A program made the position numbers and the translations under genes. Shown in pieces: positions 11,909 through 26,502 of a stretch of DNA of 64,000 bases (position 1 is its first letter; every line of letters begins with the position of its first letter). The notes under the pieces were generated by a model. The model saw only the letters and a list, made by a program, of their open reading frames with translations. It ran no database searches and was not told where the DNA came from. Location: contig JAGVVL010000002.1 of NCBI GenBank assembly GCA_018287875.1, forward strand, positions 682,001-746,000, read 5' to 3'. The DNA is from Nigrospora sphaerica. Its lineage: Eukaryota; Ascomycota; Sordariomycetes; Amphisphaeriales; Apiosporaceae.

Positions 11909-14900
11909 ATGGGCAAGATCACGAAGACCGTCCAGTCCAAGCATAAGGAGACCTTGACTCCGTGGCTTCAGGAATTCGTCCAGACCGCGACCGACACGCC
12001 GCTGCCGCTACTGCCCAAGTTCTTGTCCACCTTTCCGACACGATGGCCCTTCCCCAAAGGTGATTTGTATCACTGGATACCCCTCCTCAACCGATTCGAC
12101 TCCATCCTCGAGTCGCTGTGCGATACATACAAACTGAAGGATGGACCCCAGCCGCGAGATTTCGGATGCGACGTCCTGCTCGCCGCCACCGCAACGCCCC
12201 AAGATGGGAAACCTGCCTGGGACAAGCCGAAGCTCGCCGAGCTTGGGTATGGCGACGATGGCGACAGCACCTTGATCGTGGCAATCCTGAAATTCACCCA
12301 GCTGCTGCTGGATCACTGTGGAAATCGCAGCATCTATGCCAGCAGCCCGTACTTGAACGATCTCCTCAACACGACTGACCTCGATGTCGTCGTGGCCACA
12401 CTTGGTGTCGGAGCCGAGCTCGCAAAGCGGTACCAGGCTTCGATGAAGCGCATGGGTGGCGCAACCCGTCATCTTTCCACGGCGCTGTTGTCAAATCACT
12501 ACAACATTAACCTCGAGCGCGTGCAGCAGCTTGCCCAGCCCTTCGTCAAGACCCCCATCGTGAAGCCTTCAGAACCGCTCTCCTTGTCGACTCCCACCAG
12601 CAAGAAGACCCCCGGGAGCAGTTCCAAGAATGCGGCCTCCATGTACGCCAATGATCTTTGCGCCCTTGCCAAGCCGACTTCTTCCGAGGGCGAGACCGAC
12701 CCCGAGGCTCGGTGGAATGGGTGGGGTGACGTCAGGATATCGTATTATCCTACAACTGCTCCCTCGCAGCCTGCCGAGCGGACAACTCTTCCTGACCGGG
12801 TCAACTCTTCGCAGCCCTCAACGCCTACTCCGTTGCGTAGGAGCAACACGGCCACAGGAGCTCAGACTACTCCCCGTCAGAATAGGACAACGACTGCTGA
12901 CGATAGTCCATCCTCCCCCAGTATTCGCTCGCCTGGCTTTGGAGGCCACGAGCACTCAACACCTGGCCAAAAGGTGATAGAGATACCCCAATCTGCGGTT
13001 GTCTCGACGCCTATCTTCAAGCTGCTTGAGCGCATGCCTGCGGATCTCCCAAAGGACACACAATACGAATTCCTCCATCGTCTCCGAGTGGCCAAGGCAC
13101 TCACAGGGACCGTGAAGTCACGCCAGACCCTTCTCGAGTCTCGTCTCCTGGCCATTAAGAACCTCGCCAACATCCATTTCGAGACAGCCTTCACCGAAAG
13201 GGTCTTGCGGCAAGACCACGACGAGCCGCGTCGGTTCCAACTCGTGTATCAGTTGGCCGAGTTGATTCACCCCTCTCCCGAGGGCACTCCGCAAGTCCCC
13301 ATTGAGCTCCAGGCCACGGCCTTGTCTCTCTTGGAAGCCATTTCCGCCTTCCACGGCAAGTTGCACGATGTTTTCTCGGCCCTCAATGCCACTGTCAACC
13401 ATGGAGTGCTGCTCTATGTCGTCAGGAAGGCGGTTGCCTCACTCAAGGTTGACGATGATTCCGAGCAACGAACGGGCGAGGATGAGTGGCGCGAGAACCT
13501 GCTTTCCCTCGTCAGTCACCTCACCATGACCATCACCAACACGGGCGCACGCACGCCGCCCGAGATCGTCTCTGCCGGTCTTCTCGACATTTTGATGGAG
13601 ATCCTCACCATCAAGTCTAACAGGGCTGAGCGGACACATGCCAGCGTTGTCGCCTTCTTCGATTCGCTCGTCTATCAACTCCAGACGAGCTTCCAGTCAC
13701 TAATAGGCGCCAACGGCCTTGACGTACTCACCGACCTGATCACTCATGAGGTAGAATTGGCAGAGAAGTTGATTGCAGACGGACAAGGCACGCCGCCCAA
13801 CTACAGATCGCAACTTGTCGATTATGAGATACCCTTCTACCAGCAACAGAATCTTAAATGGCTTCTGAAGTTCGTTCATCATCTGATGAGTAGCGCTTTC
13901 ACGTATGGCGGCAACACTGACAGACTTCTACGTAATCTTGTCGACAAGTCTGCCCTACTCGGAAGCATTCGCGAGATCATCGAGAACGTTGACAAGTTTG
14001 GCTCCCTGGTGTGGACTCAAGCGGTCACAATTCTGAGCGACTTCCTGAACAACGACCCGACAAGCTTTGCAGCTCTCTCTGAGGCAGGTCTGATCCAGAG
14101 CTTCCTCAAATCCCTCACCGGGCGGGATGTGGCCACCGAGCCAGCCGCTGCTGAGCCTGGCCAGGCCGAAAGAGGTGATGGCGGCTCTGAATCCGCCGAC
14201 GGTGACCCGCCGACGCCAGCACTGGTCGAGAACGACGACCGACCGCACCCGCCCACGCGGGAGATGCTGGAGGCGCCACGTGCTGAGCCGTTGGCTCGCG
14301 GCATCCGCCCCTCGTCGGATGCCATCACCGTCGTCCCGAACGTCTTGAACGCCATCTCGCTGAATAACCACGGACTCAGAATGGTGGTCGCGTCGCGTGC
14401 GTTCGATAGCTTCTTCGAAATTTTCGAGAGCCCTGAACACGTTCGGGCAATGGCAGCGGATTTGGACATCGCCGCAAACATCGGGGGAAACTTTGACGAG
14501 CTCTCAAGGCACCACCCCGCACTTCGTCCTGCCATAGCTAACGCTGTGGTGGACATGATTGCCCGGGTGACACACCTGGGTACGGTCAAAGCCACGGAAT
14601 CAGGCTGGGGTGCAAAGCTGCTCGTCAACGACGTGAAAGGCACAGAAATGGTGGCTGACACGAGTCTCCTGACCAACCCCGAAGCTGCTGCGCACAAGGC
14701 TGAGAAGGGCAAGGAGAGGGCAGAGGACACAGTACCGCCCGAGGACAACGACGTTGATATGCTCGATCCCGCCGCATCCGCCACACAGGCCGCGAATACA
14801 GGGTCCAAATCCGAAACCACCCGATCGCCGTACAATGCCATCACGCCCTACATCTTTGCTGCTGCCAACTTCCTCGCCAACTACATCCAGAACGCACAGT

Positions 14901-17900
14901 TGAGGCCGGCTATTGTGCAGCTTGGCATAATTGAAGAGCTGCTCAACATGTGTACTCTGCCCAGTCTTCCCTACGACTTTGGCGATACTATGGCCGCGCG
15001 CTCTCTCCAGAGCGTCATATCCCAGCTGATTGAGCACGCGCCAATTATCGGCATGCCCTCTCTCCTCAAGCGAACGCTGGAGTCGATCAAGGCACTGGAG
15101 CCCATTGTGAATGCGCCAGACTCCTCGTCTTACTTCGGCCCTTTCCTGGAAGCCGATACGGGCCTTCCGGGCGACATCTCCCAAAAGCGGCTTGGTGAGC
15201 TGGCCAACGGGACTGCCTTAGTCAAGGAGCTTCTGAATGCCCAGTCGCTCATGAGAACATTGTACCATTGCTTCCCCTACTCGAGCAGAGCTCAGACGAT
15301 CACGCTGCACCCAGTCAACGTCTACGACTACTACGACCGCCTGATCAGGTCGCTGGGGCCCTTGCTCCGCAGTGTTATTTCACAGGAGATGGCCGTGAAC
15401 CGATGTGTCCCGCTGGGCTGGCGTAAGGGTGCCGCTGCTGCAGACGGATCGGGGTCGGCAAGGAATGGTCCCGGCGCAGATATGGACTTGGCCGTTGGCG
15501 ATGAGGAGGCGGTTAACTTGCCCGATGTTCTTGCAGCTGCTCTCAAGTCCAATGAGCAGCCCGAGTCGCACGAGCCCCCTTCGCCGAGTGAGCAATCGAG
15601 CCCGAGGTATCGCAACTACCAAACCGTCCGCTTACTACTTCACTCGTTGATGCCGACGACTTTCCCCCTCATACAGACTCTGGGAAAGGCACTCCTGACT
15701 CGACGTGGCGACCGAAGCGAACGTGAAGGGTACCCAAGGTCCCAACATGTGAAGCTGGTTCGGAGTTTGGCCGAAACCATCCTGGCCCAGCTCGATGTCC
15801 CAAATCTCGAAGGGCCTCAGGACCAGTTCAACTACCGGATCATCATGTTGCACACCGTCCACGAGATGCTTCTGGAGCGACCATACCATGGCCGCCATGC
15901 TGACCGACATGAGCCCCAGATCATCATACCTGTTCTGGTGGCTTTCAAGCAGCAGGGTGGATTGGACAAGCTCAATGCCATGCTCCGGCTCTTTTCCGAG
16001 GAGATCTGCAAAGAACGTGCGGGAGGCGAAGATTCGACAGTGCCGCGGCTCGCTGCCATGGCCATGAAGAAGATTCTCGAGTTGTATTCGGTCATGGTCA
16101 ACCCTAAGAATATCATGGACTCCATGAGCATGTACAATTTCTTCCCCCGTTCTTCGGACCGCAGGCATGATCCTCAGGTCGGCGCCGTTCTGCTTGTCGA
16201 ATTCCGCATGGCGATCCTTCCTGTGGTCCGCGAGCTGTGGGAATCTCCTCTTGCAGAAAAGGTCTCCGCGCCGACCCTCTCAAAGATCATCGATACGCTC
16301 AAATCGATTTCCTCGGGTGAGATGGAAGGGGGTGCATACAAGCGTTCCGATAAGACGCCGCCGCCCACGTTGCTCAAATATACGCCCACAGAATTCAACT
16401 GGCAGCCGTGTATCAGCAACGTGAACCAGCTGAAAGCCGCGGGCTTTGACGCTGACCTGGCCAAAGAAGCTGTTTTCCGATCAAACAACCAGCAGGGCGC
16501 CGCCAAAGAGTATTGTGAAGCCTACAAAAGGGGAATTGCTGGATCCAGAAACCCGATTCCGGAGGAAAACTTGCCCAGGGACTCGGATCTGAACGATGCG
16601 CCCCCTCCGCCGTCAGACACCCCTGCGCCTCCAGCGGATGAGCCGATGGTTTTAGACTTGCCGGTGGACGTGCCGGCCGGTTTGCTGGAGGACGAAGGCA
16701 TCCTCGGCGACTTTTCGAGGGAGGTGACTCTCCCTGCGCCAAACAGTCTGGGTACATCCAGACCGCCTTCTGCACAGCAGGACTCTCAAGCGACCACCTC
16801 TCCCGACACGACCCCGGCTCAAGGCTCTTCGACGGCTGCCGGGGTCCGAGCCGTCCACAAGGAGGATTTGGACGAGGCGCGGTCGACGCTTCGCACCAAC
16901 TTGATCGACCGGTGCTTGGACATTGTTCGGGCGCACCCGACTTCTTCGTATGAAGTCTCTGAGCTCATTTCAGCTGTTATTCTTCGCCCAGCTGTCGACG
17001 ATACCGCAAAACAAGAGGTGGGGGAGACGCTCGTCAACGCGTTGATGTCGTTTGCCGCCGATGACGATTTGAAGCCGAACGGTCGGAGCATCGCGGCCTA
17101 CGCTCACCTACTCTCTTTGCTGCTTCTTGATCGGGGGTTCTTCACAGTTACAGTGGGCTCGCTGAGGGACAACGTCACCGAATTCCTGCGCTTCCTACAG
17201 GTACCTGCGCCTTCCAATGAGGAGCTTCCTCCGTGGATACCCTTTATTCTCCTGATCTTCGAGATCCTACTCAGTGATGATGAGCAGCCTGCGGATATTC
17301 GGTGGAAGACGCCTGTGAGTGAGGACGAGCCAATTCAGCCATTGCACTGGCCCACCAAGGACCTCATTGTCAAAGATGCCCACCGTCATGCTCTGCTTGA
17401 GTCTCTACTGGAAATTCTTCCTCGGATTGGCAAGGAAGAGTCTCTCTCCATCTCGGTTCTCCGTATCATCGTCATTCTCACCCGCGACAGACCGACTGCG
17501 AGGCTGGTGGGGGACAAGAAGAACCTTCAAAGACTTTTTGTCATGACTAAACAGCTTTCGGGTTTTGGCTCTGCGCGAATGAGCGAGAGTCGCATCTCCA
17601 CCTACATCATGACGATCCTTCGGCATATCATCGAAGACGAGGAGACCATCAAGCAGTTGATGAGGAGCGACATCAAGGCTTACTTTGAGCATGGCCGACC
17701 AGGCAACCGACCTAGCGACCCTCAAACCTACCTTCGCAACCTGTCACACGTTGCTCTGCGCGACCCGAGGCTGTTTGTGGAGGTCACAAACGAGATGGTC
17801 AAACTCAGGAGTTATTCCTTCGGCGACAGTGGCGTCGCGGCCCGGCAGCAGCAACACGCCGTTGTGCTGAAAGAGCAGAAGTCCGAGACCGCGAAGGACG

Positions 17901-20900
17901 ATGTGGCCCCCACTGTTCGTGCAACCGAGGGACTGTCCATCGAGGATGTTAAGCCGTCCACCGAGGGCGAAGACAAGCAGATGACCGAAGCTTCGAAGTC
18001 GATGCCTCACGACACTAAGCGCCCCATTCTGGAGAATCCAGACGGTGTGATTCACTTCCTCCTTTGCGAGCTTCTGAATTACAAAGAGGTTGACGATAAG
18101 GAGCCTGCCCGGGATAACAAGGAATCGAACGAGCCCGAAGCCTCGGCATCGTCCTCAACAGTCCCGACGGCCCCGACAGACTCCAGCGAGAGCAACCGTG
18201 CTGACAGTAAAGACAAGAAGGTCAAGTCATCCTTCAAGGCGGATGAACACCCCATCTTCATTTATCGTTGCTTCCTGCTGCGGTGCTTAACCGAGCTCCT
18301 GCAGAGTTACAATCGCACGAAGATCGAGTTTATCAACTTCAAGAGGAGTGCGCCATTGCAAACGAACACGCCAATCAAACCAAGAACCAGCGTTCTCAAC
18401 TACCTCCTGACCGATCTTTTGTGTGCTCCTCACCTGGAGGGCACCGATTCTCTCAGCGACAAGAAGAAATCTGCAACTGCTGCTCAGGCACAGAGCCTCT
18501 TGGTCGCGCTGGTGGCCAAAACCGGCGAAAAGGCTGTTGACCGCAGTAGAGAGAAGTACGACTATGAGGAGGAGCCTGATCTGTTGTTTGTGCGAAAGTT
18601 TGTTCTCGACACCATCTTGAGAGCCTACAAGGACGCAACATCCTCTCACGAGGCGTTCGACACGCGGTATGGCAAGATGCTCGCATTAGCCGAGGTGATG
18701 CACCACATGATGGGTGAAAAGGACAAGGAAATTTCGGTAGGCTCTCGCAGCAGTCCGGACTCGCCATCGGAACGAGCCCAGGCACAAATGAAGCGCCTCA
18801 TGTACGAGAAAGGCTATCTCGGTACACTGACTTCTTCCATCGCCGACATTGACCTAGGATTCCCGCCGGTCAAGAAAACCATCAAGCAGATCCTTCGCGT
18901 CCTAAGAACTCTCACCAGCACCGCCATCCAACTCAGCCATGCCAACATATTGCCAGCTGCGTCGTCATTGGAGGATGTGGAGGATGAGATTGCTTCCGCC
19001 ACCTCTCTCTCCGACATGGAAGACGACCGAGAGGAGACCCCGGACCTCTACCGGAACTCAGCCCTTGGCATGATGGAGCCCGGTCGCGACATGGAAGAAG
19101 ACTACTCCGAGGATTCCGAAGACGGTGAGTGGTGGAACCCGCAAAGTAGACATGTCATGCTAACGGTAACCTTAGATGACGAGGAAATGTACGATGACGA
19201 ATACGGTGATGAGATGGATTACGAAGACGAACAATCTCTCGATCACGAGGAAGATGTGAGCGAGGATGATGAGGACGAGGTGGAAGGCATGGGCCACATC
19301 GAAGGCCTCCCTGGAGACCTCGGCCTCGTCGAAGTCACCATGGAAGAGGACGACGACGATGACGACGATATGGACGACGACGAAGATCTCAGTGAGGAAG
19401 AAGACGACGAGCTGGGTTCCGAAGACATGGACGCAATCGACTCCCGCATCCAAATTGTCGACGAGGAGGGCAACCCTGTCGCCGACGACGGTGCCTCCGG
19501 CTGGGAAAGCGAAACCGATTCCGAAGAGGAGGAAGACGACGAAGAGGATGATGAAATCGACTACGAAGCTGAAGCCCAGGATCTTGAAGACGCAGGAATA
19601 CACGGACTTGAGGATGTCGATCCGCGCTTCCCCGGGCTTATGCAGCAGCTGGAGGAGCATGATGACGACTACGAGGGCGTCGACGACATCAACAATGTCA
19701 ACAACCTGTACTTGGAGGATGAGGAAGAAGACGGTAAGGATCGCCCCCATTCCACATTACATTAACACCCAACTAATGCACAGCAGATGATGAGGAGGAC
19801 GATGAAGACATGGATGATGATGACTACGCCTTCGACGATTATCCTAGTAAGTATTATCTCCATTTCATTCGTACAACTCATTCCCCCGCCCCAAAACCCT
19901 TCCTCCCCACCGAAAGCACGGTACTCACATATCCAAGACGACCCCCCTCCTGCCGTTTCCGCTGGTCTCCCCAGTATGGGCTGGGATACTCTTGTCCTTG
20001 ATCACGGGGGCAATGTCCTGGGCGGTCATAACCATCGGCACCGCGCTCCCGGTATCCGCAACAATTTCCCACCTGTTCCCTTCATTATGGGCTCACGCGA
20101 CCCCCTGTCCTCTCTTAATGGTATGTCTTCTGCCAGTATAAACAGCATTGGCGCACAAGCTTCTTGAGACTGACAAAACGCCAGTGGACATGCGAAACTT
20201 CATGCGCCCCCAGCGAAGCGATCGACCCGCCAATAATGAAGATGGCCTCAACCCTCTTCTTCGGCGTTCTGCGGACGCCGGCCGGGGAGCCTCACCCAGG
20301 CACCCAGCGTCAGCCAACCACAATCTGATCCGCATGCTAGGTTCTGGCCATGTTGATTCCAGCGCAATGGCTATACTAAGCGATCTCCTTACGTCGTTGC
20401 CTGGCATCGGACGCAACGGCGCTGGACCCGCCCTTCAGTTCTCAATCACGGGCCACGGGCCCCGGGGCGAAGTAGCAGAGCTTTCGTTGCCTCTGCCACA
20501 CCAAGCCCGCGAATCCGAGAATCGCCGCGAAACATACCAAGAGCCGTCTCACGCTGCCTCATTTTCGACCGACTCGACAAGTAACAGATGGTTGGAAGAG
20601 GCCAAGATGATCTTCAGCAGCTCTTCGTACCAAGAGAAGGCATCACGGCTGCTGCCAGCCGTCCTTGCTCTCCTTGTTCCTCCTTGTATCGAGATCGAAA
20701 AGGAAAGGGCCGAGAAGCAAAGACGGGAAGAAGAGGAGAGGCGCAAGAAGGCCGAGGAGGAGCGTAAGATCAGAGAGGCCCAGGAGGCCAAAGAAGCAGA
20801 GGAGAAGGCCGCCCGTGAACGGGCTGAGGCCGAGGAACGCGAACGGGCAGAAGCTGCCGCCGCTGAACTCGCTGCCCAGACTGCCGCTGCTCACTCCAAC

Positions 20901-23900
20901 GAAGATACCCGGCTTGGTCAGGTCAGCATGGATGCCATGGAAGGCGTGGAATCTACCGAAGCATCTTCTTCCGGCGCTACAGATGAGCAAGCATCCCAGC
21001 AGCCCCGTGTTCTCACGACTATCCGGGGCGAACAAGTTGATGTCACGGAACTGGGCATCGACGCGGACTACTTGGAGGCACTGCCCGAGGAGTTCCGGGA
21101 AGAGGTCATCGCACAGACTGTCAGCCAGCGACGTTCTGCGGCGCGCGAGGAAGTCCCCCAACGTTCTGGCGGAGAACAGACCGAGGCGTTCCAGGAATTC
21201 CTTGATGCTTTACCGGAAGACCTCCGTCACGAAATTCAGCACCAAGAACGCGTGGAGCAGCGCCGACGCGACCAGTCCAGAAGACAGAATGCTGCCGCTG
21301 CCGGTCAGCCGAGCGGTGCTTCTGGTGCTCAGGATATGAACGATCCTGCCAGCATCCTGCTTACGTTCTCGCCTCAGCTTCGCGAACAAGTCCTCCTTGA
21401 GCAAGGGGAAGATCTGGTGGATTCTCTGCCGCCGGACATGCGTGCCGAAGTACGACGTCTAGCCCGCAGTCAGCCTGTGGCCCCGCATGCTGCTGCCGGA
21501 GTCGCGCACCCTCAAGAGCCTCCCCAGGGCATTGCCGTCGGCGAAGCAAGTAGCAAACCTCAAAAGAAGGCGGTTATCCAGATGATGGACAAGTCGGGCG
21601 TCGCCACGCTCTTGCGACTGATGTTCATCAACGTCAAGGGAGGGTCCATGGAGACATCGCTGAAGCACATCTTCAAGGATATTTGCGAAAACAAACAGAC
21701 TCGGCTGGAAGTGATCAGCACCCTGCTTCAGATTCTGCAGGATGGCACTACGGATGTCGATGCTGTGGAAAGAAGCTTCGCCCACTTGTCGATCAAGGCG
21801 AAACAGCCCAGAGACAAAGAGGGCAAGACACCCCAGAGCTTGAAGCGCAGCCTGACGAGCGTGAGCACCAACCCTCTCATCCATGCCAGCTCCGAGACGT
21901 CGCCAGTCCTGATTGTTCAACAATGTCTCGATCTATTGTGCTTCCTTGCCGCGGAAGATATTCACGTCCCTGCCGTATTCCTTACCGAGCAAGACACAGT
22001 TGGGTCCACGCTGAAGCGCTCATTGAGCCGCAAGGGCAAGGGCAAGGATTCCAAGGCGCACAAGTATGCGATCAACTCGCTCCTCTCTCTGCTGGATCGC
22101 GACTTGGTCATCGAGAGCTCAGCCATTATGGACAGCCTCTCGTTGGTTTTGAGTCGAGTCACGTATCCCTTGCTCAGCCTGGAGCGAAAACTGAAGGAAG
22201 CTAGCGAGACTATCAAAGAGCTTGACAAGGCAATGGAAGCAAAGCAAAAGGAGATGGAAGGTGGGAAGGGAAAATCGTCAGAGAGGACTGAAGGAACCGA
22301 GACGAAAGCGATTGAACCTTCGGTAGCCCCAGCGACCACTGACCCCTCTACTACCGAGGCTTCGACCACTAACGCCCCTGGTGCTACTGAGCGGTCGGAC
22401 CCGAATTCACTTGCCAGCCTCATGGAGCGTAAAGTCGCCATCATGAAGCGGATCGATACATACAACACGCCGATTATCCCAACACCCGCCTTGACCCTTG
22501 TTATCAACATCTTCATCGCCAGAGAATGCAGCTCGAAAACATTCAAGGAGACCCTTTCGACAATCAAGAACCTGTCCATCATTCCTGGAGCCATGGATGT
22601 TTTCGGTCATGCACTCGCCAGTCAGGCCCGCCAGCTGAGCGAGAAGATTGTTGTCCATCTCGATGAGCTACTTCCTCACATCGAAAAGGCCTCCACGGGC
22701 ACCGAGATTCAGGGTGTTGCCCTGGCCAAGTTCTCGCCTGGAGCAGCGGACCAAAACAAGCTTCTGCGTGTCCTGACGGCACTGGACCATCTCTTTGCTC
22801 AGAAGAAGACTGGGTTTTCTGACGAGTCAGAGCGCAGTAATGAAACCAAGAAGCAGGACTTGCTCGCCTCCTTGTATCGCAACGCCACCTTCAATACGCT
22901 CTGGGATAGGCTGAGCGCCTGCCTGAGCGCCATCAGACAGCGTGAGAGCCTGATCAACGTGGCCACAATCCTGCTTCCGTTGATCGAGGCCCTTATGGTG
23001 GTCTGCAAGGATACGACGCCGGCCGAGTCCTCGTCGCAGGGCCTGGCTCAGGATATGTTGCTCTCCAGTCCGCCGCCCGAGTCTCCCTCCATGGCCGGCC
23101 TCTTCTTCAAGTTTACCGAGGAGCACCGCCGCATACTGAACGAGCTTGTGCGCAACAACCCCTCTCTAATGAAGGGCACCTTCTCCCACCTCGTCAAGAA
23201 CCCGAAGGTACTGGAATTCGACAACAAACGCAACTTCTTCAACCGCAGCGTGCACAACCGTAACTCGCTGCCTCATGGACGCAGCTTCCCGACGCTGCAG
23301 CTCTCAGTTCGCCGCGAGCAGGTGTTCCACGACTCGTTCAAGTCGCTGTACTTCAAGTCGGGGGATGAGATGAAGTTCGGCAAACTCAACATCCGCTTCC
23401 ATGGCGAGGAGGGTGTGGATGCTGGCGGTGTTACGCGCGAGTGGTTCCAGGTGCTATCCCGACAGATGTTCGACCCGAACTATGCGCTGTTTGTTCCCGT
23501 CTCCAGTGACCGCACGACGTTCCACCCCAACAAGCTGAGTGGCATCAACGACGAGCACCTAATGTTCTTCAAGTTCATCGGTCGCGTCATCGGTAAGGCT
23601 CTCTACGAGGGTCGTGTGCTTGATTGTTACTTCAGCCGTGCGGTCTATAAGCGAATCTTGGGCAAGCCCGTCTCGGTCAAGGACATGGAGTCTTTTGATC
23701 CCGATTACTACAAATCGCTCGTCTGGATGCTGGAGAACGACATCACCGATATCATTACGGAGACATTTTCGGTCGAGAACGATGAGTTTGGTGTAATCAA
23801 AGTAGAGGACCTTGTCGAAAATGGCCGCGACATTGCCGTCACCGAGGAGAACAAGAACGACTATGTCCGTCTGATCGTTGAGCACAAGCTTCTCAAGTCG

Positions 23901-24427
23901 GTCAAGGAGCAAATGGAGCATTTCCTCCGGGGTAAGTCGCATCGGTCTTCCCACATCGTTTTGTAGTTGACTAACAATTCTTTGAAGGATTCCACGAGAT
24001 CATCCCGGCGGAGCTGATCGCCATCTTCAACGAGCAAGAGCTCGAACTTCTCATCTCGGGTCTACCAGACATCGACGTCGACGACTGGAAGAGCAACACC
24101 GAGTACCACAATTACACGCCTTCGAGTCAGCAGATTCAGTGGTTCTGGCGTGCGGTCCGGTCGTTTGACAAGGAGGAGCTCGCCAAGCTTCTCCAGTTCG
24201 TCACGGGCACGAGCAAGGTGCCGCTCAACGGCTTCAAGGAGCTCGAGGGCATGAACGGCATCAACCGCTTCAACATTCACCGCGACTACGGCAACAAGGA
24301 GCGGCTGCCGAGCTCGCACACATGCTTCAACCAGCTCGACCTCCCCGAGTATGAGAGCTACGACACACTGCGTTCGCAGCTGCTCAAGGCCATCACGGCC
24401 GGCAGCGACTACTTTGGTTTTGCCTAG
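11909..24427 (+). CDS. tom1: Tom1/HUWE1-type giant HECT E3 ubiquitin ligase
   Basis: Six exons are inferred: 11909-19124, 19176-19733, 19787-19846, 19938-20120, 20185-23931 and 23988-24427, giving about 4,067 residues. That is larger than yeast Tom1 and near human HUWE1. The N-terminal 900 residues are the helical-repeat DUF908/DUF913 region of this family. A UBA-like segment lies near residues 1500-1540, a very acidic Asp/Glu stretch at about 2395-2650, and short [27 protein letters not shown] ubiquitin-binding-type repeats near 2960-3100. The HECT domain covers about 3700-4067, with catalytic Cys about 4034 in [12 protein letters not shown] and an aromatic end (DYFGFA). Known roles of the family are mRNA export, stress-linked proteolysis and removal of unassembled ribosomal proteins. 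The 51-nt intron at 19125-19175 is in frame, so retention would insert 17 residues in the acidic region. Introns 1-3 all interrupt after the first codon base. The start ATG has good context (ACCATGGGC). Confidence 0.95.
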
Positions 24428-25294
24428 ATGCAGCCGAGCGTGCGTGCGTGCACTTAGCGACACGCTGCTTTTGTACTGATAGTATGGAATGGAAGGGGAA
24501 GGGCATAGAGGGTCAGCTCAAGAACTGCACAGCATTTTCCAGCGTGGGGCTGGGCGGAGTGCAGGCCGTCCGGTCCCCGTGGAGTTTGTATCATAGGTTC
24601 TCCCCTAGCGTATGGATTGATTGCTTTAGTTAGAAAGTACATGGCCCCAACCTGGTGCGTTCTGTTCAACAGGTTTGGTCTGCGTGTGCCCCATGATGTC
24701 TTACTGCGGCAGTTTGGCCGGAAGAGGCCCCGTGACACGTGCGTTGGATTATGTATCCGTGTGGATGAAAACGTCTTCCCATGCCCCGGACGGCCAGTTT
24801 GAGGCTGCCATCTGCATGAATACAGGAGATTTGGGGCCACCACAAGGGAGAAGTCACGGATGTTCTTTAATGGTTATTCTTGCCCAAATCTAGATTACCT
24901 CGGCGGGTGTTTGGTGGGGGTGGCCTTGGTGGGTTACCTGGAACACCCGCATCTTCTCAAGGAAGCTGGTTCTAAAACCTAGAGAAAGCCTCGCCCGCAT
25001 GAAGTCGAGTGAAAGCCGTACTTTAAAAATCATAGCAATGCCAAGGTTTTCCGTTTCCCAACTCCATTTCCATGTAGCAAGCAAGCAGCAGTAGCAGTAG
25101 CAGCAGCAAGTTTCCCAGCCGGTCCAGCGCGTACTGTCCGCGGTATTCCCGTCCTTTCCACGTCCTCCTTTCCCTTTCCCTTCCCCGTTCGCCCCCTTTT
25201 TGCGTGCCCAGCCGCACACCGGCAAGCAAAAGCAGTTTCCCACCCCCGTTTAAAAAAGCCGAAGAAAGACTAAAAACTGAATAAAGAAAGAGAA
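24428..25294. other. Intergenic, convergent 3' flanks of tom1 and PRPP synthetase
   Basis: No gene seen. The region holds two convergent 3' ends and a short AGC-rich run near 25080-25110. Open frames on both strands are short and mutually overlapping. Confidence 0.6.
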
Positions 25295-26502
25295 CTACAC
25301 GGCCGGGGCGTGAGTGAAGAGGAAACTAACGCTCTCGCCGTTGTGGGTGCGGCGGATGGCCTCGGCGAGGGTGGGGCTGACATCGATGACCTGGATCTTC
25401 TTGCATCGTTCCTGCTTATCACCGAGGGGCACCGTGTTGGTGACAACAACCTTGGAGAGACAGCTGTTGTTAAGGATGTTGATGGCCTCCCCGCTGAAAA
25501 TGCCGTGGGTGACGATGGCGAGCACCTCGGAGGCGCCATTGTCGCGTAGCGTCGAGGCCGCCTTGGCCAGCGTGCCGCATGTGTCGGCCATATCGTCGAC
25601 GAGGATGGCCACCTTGTCCTTGACATCACCCACCAGCACCATGCGTCCCACCACGTTGGGACGGGGCCGCTCCTTGTGGATCAGCGCGAAGCCACGGTCG
25701 AGGCGGTCCGCTATCGAGGTCGCCCTGTTTGGGGTTACCGAAGGTGTCAGTCGAGGCGGGGATCCTCTTCTTCCCGGGGACCGGCGCCCGCGATGGACGT
25801 GGGTCCCTCGCGGAAACGTTCGGGGCAAGGGAAGGGAAGGGGGGGGAGAGAGGAAAAGCACCATACCTCTTGGCACCACCGGCGTCCGGGCTCACAATGA
25901 CAAGCTCCCGGTCGTTGTAGTTCTCGCGGATCCAGCGCAGGACGCTGGGTTCGGCGTAGAGGTTGTCGACGGGGACGTTGAAGAAGCCCTGAATCTGGCT
26001 AGCGTGCAGGTCCATGGTGATGACGTGATTGCAGCCCGCGGTGACGAGCATGTTGGCGATGAGCTTGGCACTGATAGGGGCACGGCTCTTGTCCTTCTTG
26101 TCCTGGCGCGCGTAGGGGAAGTTGGGGATGACGGCGGTGATACGGCGGGCCGAGGCGGTGCGGCAGGCGTGGATCATGATGAGCAGCTCCATCAGGCCGT
26201 CGTTGATGTTGCCGGGGGCCGTCGACTGCAGGATGAAGACATCCTCATCGCGCACTGACTCGCCCACCGTAACCGACGTCTCCTGGTTAGAGTAGTTGAG
26301 GGACATGGTCTTCGCGATGTCAATGCCGAGCCTGTGGGGGAGAAGACAAAACACACCCGTGGTCAGCACACGCCGCGTCTCTCTCCCCATCTCTACCATT
26401 GGGTGAGGTTTCACTCCCAACGTACCGGTCGGCCACGCTCTTGGCGAGACTCGGGTGGCTGTTGCCCGAGAGCAGCTTGATTTCGTTCGCCATGTCGCCC
26501 AT
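25295..26502 (-). CDS. Ribose-phosphate pyrophosphokinase (PRPP synthetase)
   Basis: Three exons are inferred, 26502-26426, 26331-25867 and 25724-25295, giving 323 residues, the usual family length. It makes 5-phosphoribosyl 1-pyrophosphate from ribose 5-phosphate and ATP, feeding purine, pyrimidine, NAD, His and Trp synthesis in the cytosol. Visible family motifs, in order: IKLLSGNSH at the N-terminus, the [12 protein letters not shown] flexible-loop/ATP region, the metal-site motif [21 protein letters not shown], and the PRPP-binding loop [16 protein letters not shown] second ATG three codons in (26493) could be the start. Both introns split an Arg codon after its second base. Fungi encode several paralogues that form heteromers; which one this is cannot be decided here. 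Confidence 0.95.
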
